52,383 bases of DNA from Acetobacteraceae bacterium (GTDB taxonomy: Bacteria > Pseudomonadota > Alphaproteobacteria > Acetobacterales > Acetobacteraceae). The position numbers and the translations under genes are program-made. Location: assembly GCA_003151425.1 (NCBI GenBank), contig PLXO01000163.1, positions 15,831 through 68,213 of the forward strand, given 5' to 3'. Of the stretch, positions 41,859 to 50,250 are shown piece after piece. Positions within the stretch are counted from its first letter, which is position 1. The number at the start of each line of letters is the position of its first letter. Below the pieces are notes generated by a model. The model was given only the letters and a program-made list of their open reading frames with translations. It had not been told where the DNA came from and ran no database searches.

Positions 41859-43190
41859 TCACGAGGCCGGGGGCAGACTTGGCTCCGCGGTGCCGATGCC
41901 GCCCTTGATCATGCCCAGCAGCACCGCGACGCCGACCAGCAGCATGACGCCGGTCAGCACGAAGGCCATGTTGAAGTTGCCCGTCGCTTGCACGACGTAG
42001 CCGGTCACGATCGGCGATACAAAGCCCACCAGATTGGCGACCAGGGTGAACAACGCCACCGCGGTGCCGGCATCCTCCGGCCGCACCACCAGGTCGTTGC
42101 AGAGCGCGGTGTTCAGCGAGATTCCGTTCGCTAGAAACGTCACCGAAATGGTCAGCAGCGCAACGATCACCCACACGCTATCCACCTGCGGCACCACCGC
42201 GACCAGCATCGCCGGCAGATAGGAGAAGGCAACCACCCATTTCCGCGCACCGCCTCGCAGCGCCGCGGTCGAGAAGATGCGGTCGGACAACCGCGCCAGC
42301 AGGATGCTGCCGAGCACGGCCGTGCCGTAGATGATCGCGGTATACGCACCGGAGCTGAAGATCGAGATATGGTGCTGAGTCTGCAGGAAGTTCGGCAGCC
42401 AGCTCAGCAGCATGTAGGCCTCATAGACGAAGCCGCCTTGCGCCAGCGCCAGCGCCCACAGCGAGCGGCTGGCGAGCAGGCGCAGGATGGTGGCCCCGCC
42501 CTTTTGCTGCGGCGGCCGAGCCTCCCGCGTCTGCAGGATGTAGTCGCGTTCGTCGGACCCCAGCCAGTTGGCGCGCTGCGGGTCACGCACGAACAGCAGC
42601 CAGATCGTTACCCAAACCAAGCCAAGCACGCCGGTCAGCACGAAGGCGGCGCGCCAGCCGAAATCGCGTACCACCCAGCCGACGAACATGGCGCCGAACG
42701 CCGTGCCGAACCATTGGCCAAGCGAGAGCGAGGCGATCGCGACCCCATATTCCGGCCGCGGCGCCCAGGCGCGGACCGCCTGCGTGCCGATCGGGAAGTT
42801 GGCCGCCTCGGCCCCGCCCAGGCCGATGCGCGTCAGGTAGAACGGGAACGAGGTTTTGCAGAAGCCGGTGGCGATCGTGCACAGCGACCAGAACCCGACC
42901 GCCAGCCAGCCGGCGAGCCGGTAGCCCACCCAGTCGACGAACACCCCGGCCGGGGCGAGGCAGATGATGTAGGGCCACAGATGCGCCGACAGCAGCCAGC
43001 CGAGCTCGGCCGGCGACAGCCCGAACTCGTTCGAGACCAGCCCCCCGGCGACCGAAAGATTGACCCGGTCGGTGTAGTTGACCGCCGTCATGGCGAACAG
43101 CATCGCGTAGATGAACACCCGCCGCTTCGAGATCCTGGGCCGTTCCCCGGCAACCGACGTGACGCTTGCATCGGCATGCGTCGAGCTCAT
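41859..43190 (-). CDS. MFS transporter, anion:cation symporter type
   Basis: 443-residue 12-TM transporter with the opening RRVFIYAMLFAMTAVNYTDR characteristic of the hexuronate/tartrate/glucarate branch of MFS, then LSPAELGWLLSAHLWPYIIC, EAANFPIGTQAVRAWAPRPE and the C-terminal LCNDLVVRPEDAGTAVALF and GFVSPIVTGYVVQATGNF. Likely imports sugar acids or similar carboxylates. GAGGAG stands 7 bases before the ATG at 43190. It is divergent from the Gfo/Idh/MocA pair, and import plus oxidation of a sugar acid or polyol would fit. Confidence 0.9.
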   Translation of the reverse strand: MSSTHADASVTSVAGERPRISKRRVFIYAMLFAMTAVNYTDRVNLSVAGGLVSNEFGLSPAELGWLLSAHLWPYIICLAPAGVFVDWVGYRLAGWLAVGFWSLCTIATGFCKTSFPFYLTRIGLGGAEAANFPIGTQAVRAWAPRPEYGVAIASLSLGQWFGTAFGAMFVGWVVRDFGWRAAFVLTGVLGLVWVTIWLLFVRDPQRANWLGSDERDYILQTREARPPQQKGGATILRLLASRSLWALALAQGGFVYEAYMLLSWLPNFLQTQHHISIFSSGAYTAIIYGTAVLGSILLARLSDRIFSTAALRGGARKWVVAFSYLPAMLVAVVPQVDSVWVIVALLTISVTFLANGISLNTALCNDLVVRPEDAGTAVALFTLVANLVGFVSPIVTGYVVQATGNFNMAFVLTGVMLLVGVAVLLGMIKGGIGTAEPSLPPAS

Positions 43191-43524
43191 GACATGTCTC
43201 CTCGCTGTTGGCATCGCTAGCCAACGCCCTGACTTGCCTGTCCCGCGCTTGCTCGTTGGGTGACGCCCCCACGGCGACGTCGGCGCCCGACGGCATCGAG
43301 CTCTCGGACAGAGGTCACACTGACCGCGTTGCATGATCGTGCGCGCACGACCCGTTCCCGCCATCCCGAAAGACCGACAAGCCATACGCTAGGTGACCAT
43401 CGTTGCGGCGTCCTTGACGTGGATCAAACCGAGCCGGCCGGCCGGGTCTATGATGCATGCTCACAGAGCTGGGCGAGGTCTGCGCCAGCGGAACACACAG
43501 GCAGCAGCAAAGGACGCATGACAG
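43191..43524. other. 334-base gap between divergent genes
   Basis: No gene is visible. It must hold the promoters of the MFS gene (minus) and the Gfo/Idh/MocA pair (plus). The sequence TGATCGTGCGCGCACGACC near 43334-43352 has partial dyad symmetry and could bind a regulator, but I cannot support a specific operator. Confidence 0.35.
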
Positions 43525-44577
43525 ATGGCACAGCCACAAGCGCGGCCGATCAGGTTTGCGGCGATCGGCGTCGATCATCGTCATATTTATGAAATGGTTG
43601 GCCGTCTGCTGGAACTCGGCAACGAGTGCGTGGGCTACTGGACCGATGGCGAGCCGCAGCCGCTCGCCGGCTTCATCAAGCGCCACCCGCATATCCCGCG
43701 CGTCGCCGACAAGCGGCGGCTGCTCGAGGATCCGACGGTGCGGTTGATCCTCACCGCTGCCGTTCCCGCCGACCGCGCGGCGATCGCGATCGAGGCGATG
43801 CGGGCCGGCAAGGACGTGGGGACTGACAAGCCCGGCTGCACCACCGCGGACCAGCTCGCTGCGTTGCGCCGGGTCGTTGCCGAGACGGGGCGAATCTGGT
43901 CGGTGAACTACTCTGAGCGGTTCGAGGTGAAGGCGGTGACGCGCGCGCTCGAGCTTGCTGCCGCCGGCGCAATCGGCCGCGTCGTGCAGACCGTCGGGCT
44001 GGGACCGCACCGGCTGAACCGCGCCCTGCGTCCCGACTGGTTCTTCCGGCGCGCGTGTTACGGCGGCGTTTTGTGTGATATCGGCTGCCATCAGATCGAG
44101 CAGTTCCTGTCGTTCACCGGGTCAACGGACGCCGAGATCGTCAGCGCGTCGGTCGGCAACTTTGCCAATCCCGGGGATCCCGGCTTTGAGGATTTCGGCG
44201 AGATGCTGCTACGCAGCGACAGCGGCCGCGGCTATGTCCGCTGCGACTGGTACACGCCGGACGGGCTAGCGAACTGGGGCGACGGGCGGCTGACGATCCT
44301 TGGCACCGACGGCTATATCGAACTTCGGAAGTACGTTGACATCGCCGGCCGCCCGGGCACCGACCACCTGTTCCTGGTCGACAACAAATCGACCCGCTAC
44401 ATCGATTGCAGCGACGCCGGGCTGCCATACTATCCGAATCTTGTTGCCGACGTGCTCGACCGCACGGAGACGGCGATGCCGCAGCGCCACTGCTTCAAGG
44501 TGATGGAGCTGGCGCTGCGGGCGGAGGCGATGGCGACGCGGCTCGGCAATTTGCGTCCGGTGGAGGCGGGGCGATGA
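43525..44577 (+). CDS. Gfo/Idh/MocA family oxidoreductase, first of pair
   Basis: 350-residue NAD(P)-dependent dehydrogenase of the Gfo/Idh/MocA fold. The N-terminus FAAIGVDHRHIYEMV is an atypical Rossmann loop, then ILTAAVPADRAAIAIEAMRA, the GKDVGTDKPGCTTADQLAAL region (usual E-K-P replaced by D-K-P), and the substrate lobe CYGGVLCDIGCHQIEQFLSF. The stop overlaps the start of the second dehydrogenase as ATGA. Substrate unknown; context points to a sugar, polyol or sugar acid. Confidence 0.9.
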   Translation: MAQPQARPIRFAAIGVDHRHIYEMVGRLLELGNECVGYWTDGEPQPLAGFIKRHPHIPRVADKRRLLEDPTVRLILTAAVPADRAAIAIEAMRAGKDVGTDKPGCTTADQLAALRRVVAETGRIWSVNYSERFEVKAVTRALELAAAGAIGRVVQTVGLGPHRLNRALRPDWFFRRACYGGVLCDIGCHQIEQFLSFTGSTDAEIVSASVGNFANPGDPGFEDFGEMLLRSDSGRGYVRCDWYTPDGLANWGDGRLTILGTDGYIELRKYVDIAGRPGTDHLFLVDNKSTRYIDCSDAGLPYYPNLVADVLDRTETAMPQRHCFKVMELALRAEAMATRLGNLRPVEAGR

Positions 44578-45650
44578 GCCGGCGCTTCCGCGTCGCGGTG
44601 ATCGGCGCCGGCATCGGCGCCGCGCATGTCGAGGCCTACCGCGACAACGCGCAGGGCTACGAGGTCGCGGTGGTCTGCGACCTGGATGCTGGCCGGGCGG
44701 GAACGCTCGCGGCGACGGTGGCCGGCGCCGTCGTGGAAAAATCGTACGATGCGGTGCTGGCACGATCCGACATCGATTTGGTGGATATCTGCCTGCCGCC
44801 TTCCCTGCATCTCGACACGATCGAGGCGGCACTGTCCGCCGGTAAGCATGTGCTGTGCGAGAAGCCGCTGGTGGGCTCGCTGGCGCAGGTCGAGCGGGTG
44901 ATGCGCGCGGCGGAGCAGGCGGGCCGCGCCGTGGTGCCGGTGTATCAGTATCGTTACGGCAACGGCCTGGCCCGGCTGCGGCGGCTGATCGAGGCATGCG
45001 TCACCGGAAAGCCGCTGGTTGCCAGTATCGAGACGCACTGGAACCGCCCGGCCGCTTATTACGACGTGCGCTGGCGCGGCCGGAAGGCGACCGAGCTGGG
45101 CGGGGCCGTGCTCGGCCACGCGATCCATGCACATGACCTGCTGACGTTTACGCTGGGGCCGGTGCGTCGGGTGTTCGCGAAGGTCGCCATAAAGGTCAAC
45201 GCGATCGAGACCGAGGACTGCGCCGCGGTCTGCCTGGAGATGGAGTCCGGTGCGCTGGTGACGTCCTCGGTCACGCTCGGCGCGGCGGAGGAGCTCAGCA
45301 AGCTGCGCTTCTGCTTCGCCGAGCTGACAGCGGAGAATGCCGGCGTGCCGCCCTATCGTCCGGCGGAGGGCGACTGGCGCTTCCTCGCACGCGGGGGCCG
45401 CCGGAAGGACGAAATCGACGCGGCGCTGGCCGGCTTCGTGCCGCACCAGGAAAGTTTCGCCGGGCTGATCGAGGCGCTGCATCCGGCGCTTTCCGGCACG
45501 GCGCCCTGGCCGTTGACGTTGCAGGACGCGTACCGCTCGCTGGAGCTGGTCTCCGCCATCTACTACAGCTCGGCCACCAACACCGCGGTGGAGCTGCCGT
45601 TGCCGCCGGACCATCCGGTGCACGACGGCTGGGCGAAGTTTCTGCCGTGA
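44574..45650 (+). CDS. Gfo/Idh/MocA family oxidoreductase, second of pair
   Basis: 358-residue dehydrogenase of the same fold with classical motifs: FRVAVIGAGIGAAHVEAYRD (Rossmann), VDICLPPSLHLDTIEAALSA, GKHVLCEKPLVGSLAQVERV (catalytic Lys of E-K-P), QYRYGNGLARLRRLIEAC and LGGAVLGHAIHAHDLLTFTL. Unlike its partner it keeps E-K-P. ATGA overlap with the previous gene indicates coupled expression and perhaps a heteromeric or two-step enzyme system. Confidence 0.92.
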   Translation: MSRRFRVAVIGAGIGAAHVEAYRDNAQGYEVAVVCDLDAGRAGTLAATVAGAVVEKSYDAVLARSDIDLVDICLPPSLHLDTIEAALSAGKHVLCEKPLVGSLAQVERVMRAAEQAGRAVVPVYQYRYGNGLARLRRLIEACVTGKPLVASIETHWNRPAAYYDVRWRGRKATELGGAVLGHAIHAHDLLTFTLGPVRRVFAKVAIKVNAIETEDCAAVCLEMESGALVTSSVTLGAAEELSKLRFCFAELTAENAGVPPYRPAEGDWRFLARGGRRKDEIDAALAGFVPHQESFAGLIEALHPALSGTAPWPLTLQDAYRSLELVSAIYYSSATNTAVELPLPPDHPVHDGWAKFLP

Positions 45651-45902
45651 GGGCGGGTGGTCCTTGCGCGATCAGTCGTATCCAGCGATCTTGCCAGGCC
45701 GTTTCAGCCACGGCGGGACCTCCTTGCATCTGGATGTCCCCGCGACCTGATTCACGAGATCGATCGCGACGCTTTCCAGCTGTCCGGCTTTCATCGTCGC
45801 ACCGTCCCAGCCGTTTAGGCTTGGTCAAATCCGATTTCCACCCGTTGCGGCAGTTCTGACTGAAGCACGGCAGAGCGATCTCACGCGTAGCAGGCGCCAG
45901 GA
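45651..45902. other. 252-base gap between convergent genes
   Basis: No supported gene. A 40-codon reading frame on the minus strand (45672-45794, with the residues EVPPWLKRPGKIAGYD) faintly resembles the WLxRPG block of larger alphaproteobacterial proteins, but is too short to call. Confidence 0.35.
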
Positions 45903-47126
45903 TCAGGCACTCCCGCCCGCGTTCGCCGCCGCAACGATCACCCCCGTCTCCGCCAGCGCCGCAACCTCTGCCGGCGAGAACCCGGCCTCCGCCAATACCT
46001 CCGCGTTGTGCTGCCCCATGCGCGGCGGCTGACGGGTGAGCCACGGGCGGGCACGACCGCCAAACTCGATCGGCAGCGCGGGCAGCCCGACTTTCTTGCC
46101 CTCCGTCCCGCCCATGCGCGAAATGAACACGTCCACCAGACCACCGGTCGCCAACAGGTGCGGATCGGCAAACAGATCGCCGGGCTGGCCGACCGGCGCC
46201 CAGGAAACGTTGGCGCGCTCGCAGCGCGCGGCGACCTCGTCCTGCGGGAGCTTAACCAAAATCTCCTGCAACGCGGGGATCAGCCAGGATCGTTCCTGCA
46301 GCCGCATGAAATTCGTCGCCAGCCGTGGATCGGCGGCCAGCGCCTGCAAGCCGAATTCCTCGACGAAGCGGGACCATTGCTGGTCACTGGTCACGCCGAT
46401 GAACAACTGCCCGTCGTTCGCCGTCCGGAACACCTCGTAGATCGCCCAGGCACCGCGCCGTGCCGGCATCGGCCGCGCCTCCAACCCGGTCGCGGTCATT
46501 CCGGCCATGTGCGTGCTCATCAGGAACGCCGCGGTCTCGAACAGCGCGCTGCTGACGCGCTGGCCTTTGTCGGTGGTCTCCCGCTCGCGCAACGCCGCCT
46601 GCGCCGCAACCACGCCGAACACCGCGCCCATCATGTCGATCACCGAGGCCCCCGCGCGCAGCGGCCGCCCCGGCGGGCCGGTCATGAACGCCAACCCGGT
46701 CTGGAACTGCACCACCTCATCCAGCGCTGGGCGGTGTTCATAAGGCCCTGCGAGGTAGCCCTTCAGCGCCAGGTAGATCAGCCGCGGGTTCAGCGGTGCC
46801 AGGTGTTCGTAGCCGCAGCCAAGCCGCTCCATCGTGCCGGGACCGTAATTCTCGATCACCACGTCGGTGGTGGCGGCCAGACGGTGCAGCACCGCCTGGC
46901 CCTCGGGCCGCTTCAAATCCAGCGCCAGGCTACGCTTGTCGCGGTTGAACGCGGCGAAGAAGCCAGCGGCGAACCCACCAAGGCCGCGGGTGTGATCGCC
47001 CTTCGGCGCCGGCTCGATCTTCACCACGTCGGCGCCGAGCTCGGCGAAGATCAGCCCGGCGGTCGGTCCCATCACCGTGTGGCTGAACTCGAGAACCTTC
47101 AGCCCAGCCAGCGGTGTTGCCGACAT
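45903..47126 (-). CDS. CaiB/BaiF family III CoA-transferase
   Basis: 407-residue family III CoA-transferase that moves CoA between organic acids. The N-terminal LKVLEFSHTVMGPTAGLIFA and ELGADVVKIEPAPKGD, the segment NRDKRSLALDLKRPEGQAVL, and the catalytic Asp (Asp136 in HRPALDEVVQ) are present. Start ATG shares one base with the stop of the HMG-CoA-lyase-like gene (TGATG). The pair suggests activation of a hydroxy-diacid to its CoA ester and cleavage by the lyase; the substrate is unknown. Confidence 0.93.
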   Translation of the reverse strand: MSATPLAGLKVLEFSHTVMGPTAGLIFAELGADVVKIEPAPKGDHTRGLGGFAAGFFAAFNRDKRSLALDLKRPEGQAVLHRLAATTDVVIENYGPGTMERLGCGYEHLAPLNPRLIYLALKGYLAGPYEHRPALDEVVQFQTGLAFMTGPPGRPLRAGASVIDMMGAVFGVVAAQAALRERETTDKGQRVSSALFETAAFLMSTHMAGMTATGLEARPMPARRGAWAIYEVFRTANDGQLFIGVTSDQQWSRFVEEFGLQALAADPRLATNFMRLQERSWLIPALQEILVKLPQDEVAARCERANVSWAPVGQPGDLFADPHLLATGGLVDVFISRMGGTEGKKVGLPALPIEFGGRARPWLTRQPPRMGQHNAEVLAEAGFSPAEVAALAETGVIVAAANAGGSA

Positions 47127-48085
47127 CAGGCCGCCAGGCGGCGGAACGCGTCGAGGCTGCCGGCGTGGATCAGTTCGCTCGGCAGCACGTGACCGACGAT
47201 CTCCTCGGCCATGCGCCCAACCTCGATCAGTTTGTCGAGATCGACGCCGGTGCTGATGCCCATCTCCTCACACAGCAGCACCAGTTCCTCGGTGCAGATG
47301 TTGCCCGCCGCACCCTTCTGCCCGGCGAACGGACAGCCGCCGAGGCCACCGACGGTGGAATCATACCGCGTCACGCCCATGCGCAGTCCGGCATGCGCGT
47401 TGGCCACCGCCAGGCCGCGCGTGTCGTGCAGATGCAACGAAAGTTGCTTGTCCGGCCAGCGGCTGCGCACCTCGCTCAGCACGCGCTCGATGCGTGCCGG
47501 CGTCGCCCAGCCCATCGTGTCCGCGAGCGAAATGACTTCTATCCGTGCGCCGGTTTCGGCGGCGATTGCGAAGCCGTCCTCCAGCGTGCGGACCACCTGG
47601 GCGGGCGAGATGTCGCCCTGATAATTGCAGCCGAACGCCGCCATGACGCCGACCCGTGTCACGGGCACGCCGTTCTCCAGGTGCAACGCCGTCTGCTTGC
47701 GCATCGCCTCGACGTTCTCGGCGTGGCTGCGGTGCAGATTCTTCTGGGTGAACGCCTCCGACGCGGTCAGCGCGATCGACCCGGTGATGGTCAGCTTGTC
47801 GCGGAACGCCAGCGCGCGATTGAGGCCGTTGGCGTTGAACCACAGCGCGGTGTAGTGCACGCCCGGCTTGGCCTTGAAACCGGCGATCACCGCCTCGGCG
47901 TCGGCCCAGCCGGGCACGATGCGCGGATTGACGAAGGAGCAGGCCTGGATGTGGTGCAGGCCGGTGTCGGCGAGCGCCTCGATCAGGCGGATCTTGTCCG
48001 CGGTGCTGATCGGGCCGGGTTCGATCTGAAAGCCCTCGCGCGGGCCTTCCTCGTGGATCTCGACGTGCTTCGGCAGGTCGGTCAT
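47126..48085 (-). CDS. hydroxymethylglutaryl-CoA lyase-like protein
   Basis: 319-residue TIM-barrel lyase of the HMGL-like family. Key sites: EIHEEGPREGFQIEPGP (catalytic Arg16), the metal-ligand histidines in LSLHLHDTRGLAVAN, and the C-terminal signature GGLGGCPFAGQKGAAGN with the lid cysteine. It cleaves 3-hydroxy-3-methylglutaryl-CoA or a similar hydroxyacyl-CoA to acetyl-CoA and a keto acid. The start at 48085 is preceded by GGGAGA. It directly precedes the CoA-transferase gene, with one-base overlap. Confidence 0.92.
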   Translation of the reverse strand: MTDLPKHVEIHEEGPREGFQIEPGPISTADKIRLIEALADTGLHHIQACSFVNPRIVPGWADAEAVIAGFKAKPGVHYTALWFNANGLNRALAFRDKLTITGSIALTASEAFTQKNLHRSHAENVEAMRKQTALHLENGVPVTRVGVMAAFGCNYQGDISPAQVVRTLEDGFAIAAETGARIEVISLADTMGWATPARIERVLSEVRSRWPDKQLSLHLHDTRGLAVANAHAGLRMGVTRYDSTVGGLGGCPFAGQKGAAGNICTEELVLLCEEMGISTGVDLDKLIEVGRMAEEIVGHVLPSELIHAGSLDAFRRLAA

Positions 48086-48125
48086 GATGCGGTCTCCCTC
48101 ACTATCGGTGCGGGGGATCATAGGC

Positions 48126-48629
48126 TCAGCGTTGCAGCAGCGCGAGCAGGCCCTGGAGGAGCTGGGTCGGGGTCGGCGGGCAGCCCGGGATGGTGAGATC
48201 GACCGGCACGACCTTGGACACGGCGCCGAGGCACGCCGGGCTGGCGGCGAACACGCCGCAGCCCGCGGCGCAGTCGCCGGCGGCGACGACCCATTTCGGG
48301 TCCGGCGTGGCGCGCCAGGTGCGTTCCAGTGCCTCGCGCATGTTGACTGTGACCGGGCCGGTGACCAGCAGCACGTCGGCGTGACGCGGCGAGGCAACGA
48401 AGCGGAGACCGAAACGGTCAAGGTCGTAATAGGCGTTGCTGAGGGCGTGGATTTCGAGTTCACACCCGTTGCAGGAGCCGGCATCGACCTCGCGGATCGA
48501 CAGGCCGCGGCCGAGCTTGCGGCGGGAAGCGGCGTCGAGCTGCGCGGCGAGCACGGCGAGGTCGGGGTCGTCGCCCGGGCGGGGTTCGGTCAGTGGGCGA
48601 CGCAGGCCTTCGAGCAGAAGCTTCAGCAT
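48126..48629 (-). CDS. HyfI/NuoB-like Fe-S subunit of an Ehr-type complex
   Basis: 167-residue small subunit of the NuoB/HycG/HyfI family that carries the [4Fe-4S] cluster nearest the large subunit. Ligands are visible as Cys53 and Cys56 (GSCNGCELEI), Cys120 and Cys124 (GDCAAGCGVF) and Cys150 (IPGCPPTP). Located at the inner face of the membrane in a complex I-like assembly. It follows the large-subunit gene by 148 bases filled with family C repeats, while the other genes of the cluster overlap or nearly do, so a repeat insertion has loosened the operon. A bare last gene in this window order. Confidence 0.9.
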   Translation of the reverse strand: MLKLLLEGLRRPLTEPRPGDDPDLAVLAAQLDAASRRKLGRGLSIREVDAGSCNGCELEIHALSNAYYDLDRFGLRFVASPRHADVLLVTGPVTVNMREALERTWRATPDPKWVVAAGDCAAGCGVFAASPACLGAVSKVVPVDLTIPGCPPTPTQLLQGLLALLQR

Positions 48630-48666
48630 TGGCGTGGCGATGTCATTGCTATTTCGTTATGGCATG

Positions 48667-48770
48667 GCTTGACCCGGCCATCCCCAGCCGCCCGGTCGCA
48701 GCGGGTACCGGCCTCCTTCGCGATGGCGGTGCCCATGGCGATGGCCCGGTCAAGCCCGGCCATGACGAGG
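48667..48770. repeat. family C repeats inside the Ehr operon
   Basis: GCTTGACCCGGCCATCC (48667-48683) and GCCCGGTCAAGCCCGGCCATG (48743-48763) with further palindromic steps. The insert separates the HyfG-like and HyfI-like genes and may form a hairpin in the transcript. Confidence 0.75.
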
Positions 48771-48777
48771 GCAGCAG

Positions 48778-50247
48778 TCACAGATCGTGTCCGGAATAAG
48801 AGCAGTTGAAGCTCTTGTTGCACACCGGGAAGTCGGCGACGATGTTGCCCTCGATCGCGGCCTCCAGCAGCGGCCATTGGAACCAGGACGCATCGCGCAG
48901 GTGGCAGCGGTCGATGCTGCCGTCGGCGGCGATCCGTAGCCACACCAGAACGTCGCCGCGGAACGCTTCCGCCAGCGCCATGCCTTCGCTTGGACCAGTC
49001 GGCGTCAGCGCGCGCCGGATGTCTCCGCCAGGCAGAACGTCCAGGCATTGCTCGATCAGCGACAGGCTCTGGCCGATCTCCTCGATGCGGATCCAGACGC
49101 GCGCATTGACGTCGCCCTCCTCGCGCGTGGGAACAGTGAAGCTTAGCGCGTCATACGGTGCGTAGCCCGGCGTACGGCGGCAATCGAAGGCGCGGCCAGA
49201 GGCGCGGCCGACATACCCACCGGCACCGAAACGGCGCGCCAGCTCGAGGCGCAGGATGCCACTGGTGACGGTGCGATCCTGCAAGGATGCGGTGCCGTCG
49301 TACAGCTCGACCAGCACGGCAAAGCGGGCACGCAGCTCGGCGGTCAGCGCGCGCAGGGCACTGATCCCTTCCGGCATCAGATCGACGGCGACGCCGCCCG
49401 GCACCACGCAATCCATCATCAGCCGATGGCCAAAACACCCGCGGGCGGCACGCAGGACGCGCTCACGCAGCACGCCGCAGTGCGCCAGCATGAGGCTGAA
49501 CGACGCGTCGTTGCAGATCGCCCCGACATCGCCCAGGTGGTTGGCGAGGCGCTCCAGTTCCGCCATCACCGCGCGCAGGAACACCGCGCGCGGCGGTGCG
49601 GTCACGCCGAGCGCCGCCTCGGTCGCGCGCGCGAACGCAATCGCATAGGCCACGGTGCTGTCGCCGGAGGTGCGGCCAGCCAGTTTCGCCGCGTGCTCCA
49701 GCGTCGCGCCGTGCAGGAGCGTATCGATCCCCTTGTGCACATAGCCCAGCCGTTGCTCCAGCCGCACGACCGTCTCGCCGTCGCAGGTGAAGCGGAAATG
49801 TCCGGGCTCGATGATGCCGGCGTGCACGGGGCCGACCGGGATCTGGTGCAGGTGTTCGCCTTCCACCGGCAGGAATTTATAGGCGGTCGGATCGGTGCCG
49901 TGATTGAGCCAGGGGCGCGTGTCGGGCAGGTCCGTCGGTTCGATCCTGTACAGATCACGCAGCGCGCGTTCCAGGCGGATCGCTGGCGGATGCAGCGCGC
50001 CGACCGAGGGATAGTGCCCGTCGGGGCAAGCGATGGTCAGCACGCCGATCGCCGGCGACGCGTCAGGTTCCAGCAGTGCCATGTGCACCTGGCCGGGTTC
50101 ACCCCACAGGCTCGACAGCGTGCAGTCGCCGGCGGCGAGGTGTTCCGCCGCCTGTCGCCAGGCCGCCGCATCGACGACGGCGCGCGGGAACGGCCGATGC
50201 CGTTCGATCGCGTGCCCCATCTCCAGCAAGGCGGCGATGGTGTCCAT
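48778..50247 (-). CDS. HyfG/NuoCD-like large subunit of an Ehr-type complex, NiFe cysteines absent
   Basis: 489-residue fused NuoC/NuoD-type subunit. The N-terminal part up to about residue 110 is NuoC-like (GVLTIACPDGHYPSVGALHP, LRDLYRIEPTDLPDTRPWLN), the rest is the NiFe-hydrogenase-like large subunit (GHFRFTCDGETVVRLEQRLG, YVHKGIDTLL). The first hydrogenase motif, normally RVCGIC, reads R192-T-S194-G-D-S197, so both cysteines are serine. The C-terminus, normally DPCxxC, reads DFPVCNKSFNCSYSGHDL. A NiFe centre cannot be bound in the usual way. Such proteins occur in energy-converting-hydrogenase-related (Ehr) complexes, thought to pump ions with an unknown electron partner. The ATG is 3 bases after the stop of the HyfF-like gene. 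Confidence 0.9.
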   Translation of the reverse strand: MDTIAALLEMGHAIERHRPFPRAVVDAAAWRQAAEHLAAGDCTLSSLWGEPGQVHMALLEPDASPAIGVLTIACPDGHYPSVGALHPPAIRLERALRDLYRIEPTDLPDTRPWLNHGTDPTAYKFLPVEGEHLHQIPVGPVHAGIIEPGHFRFTCDGETVVRLEQRLGYVHKGIDTLLHGATLEHAAKLAGRTSGDSTVAYAIAFARATEAALGVTAPPRAVFLRAVMAELERLANHLGDVGAICNDASFSLMLAHCGVLRERVLRAARGCFGHRLMMDCVVPGGVAVDLMPEGISALRALTAELRARFAVLVELYDGTASLQDRTVTSGILRLELARRFGAGGYVGRASGRAFDCRRTPGYAPYDALSFTVPTREEGDVNARVWIRIEEIGQSLSLIEQCLDVLPGGDIRRALTPTGPSEGMALAEAFRGDVLVWLRIAADGSIDRCHLRDASWFQWPLLEAAIEGNIVADFPVCNKSFNCSYSGHDL

Positions 50248-50250
50248 GGC

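Noticed and set aside
45672..45794. A 40-codon minus-strand frame with EVPPWLKRPG
   Set aside because: Weak resemblance only; too short, and the flanking sequence does not continue the similarity.
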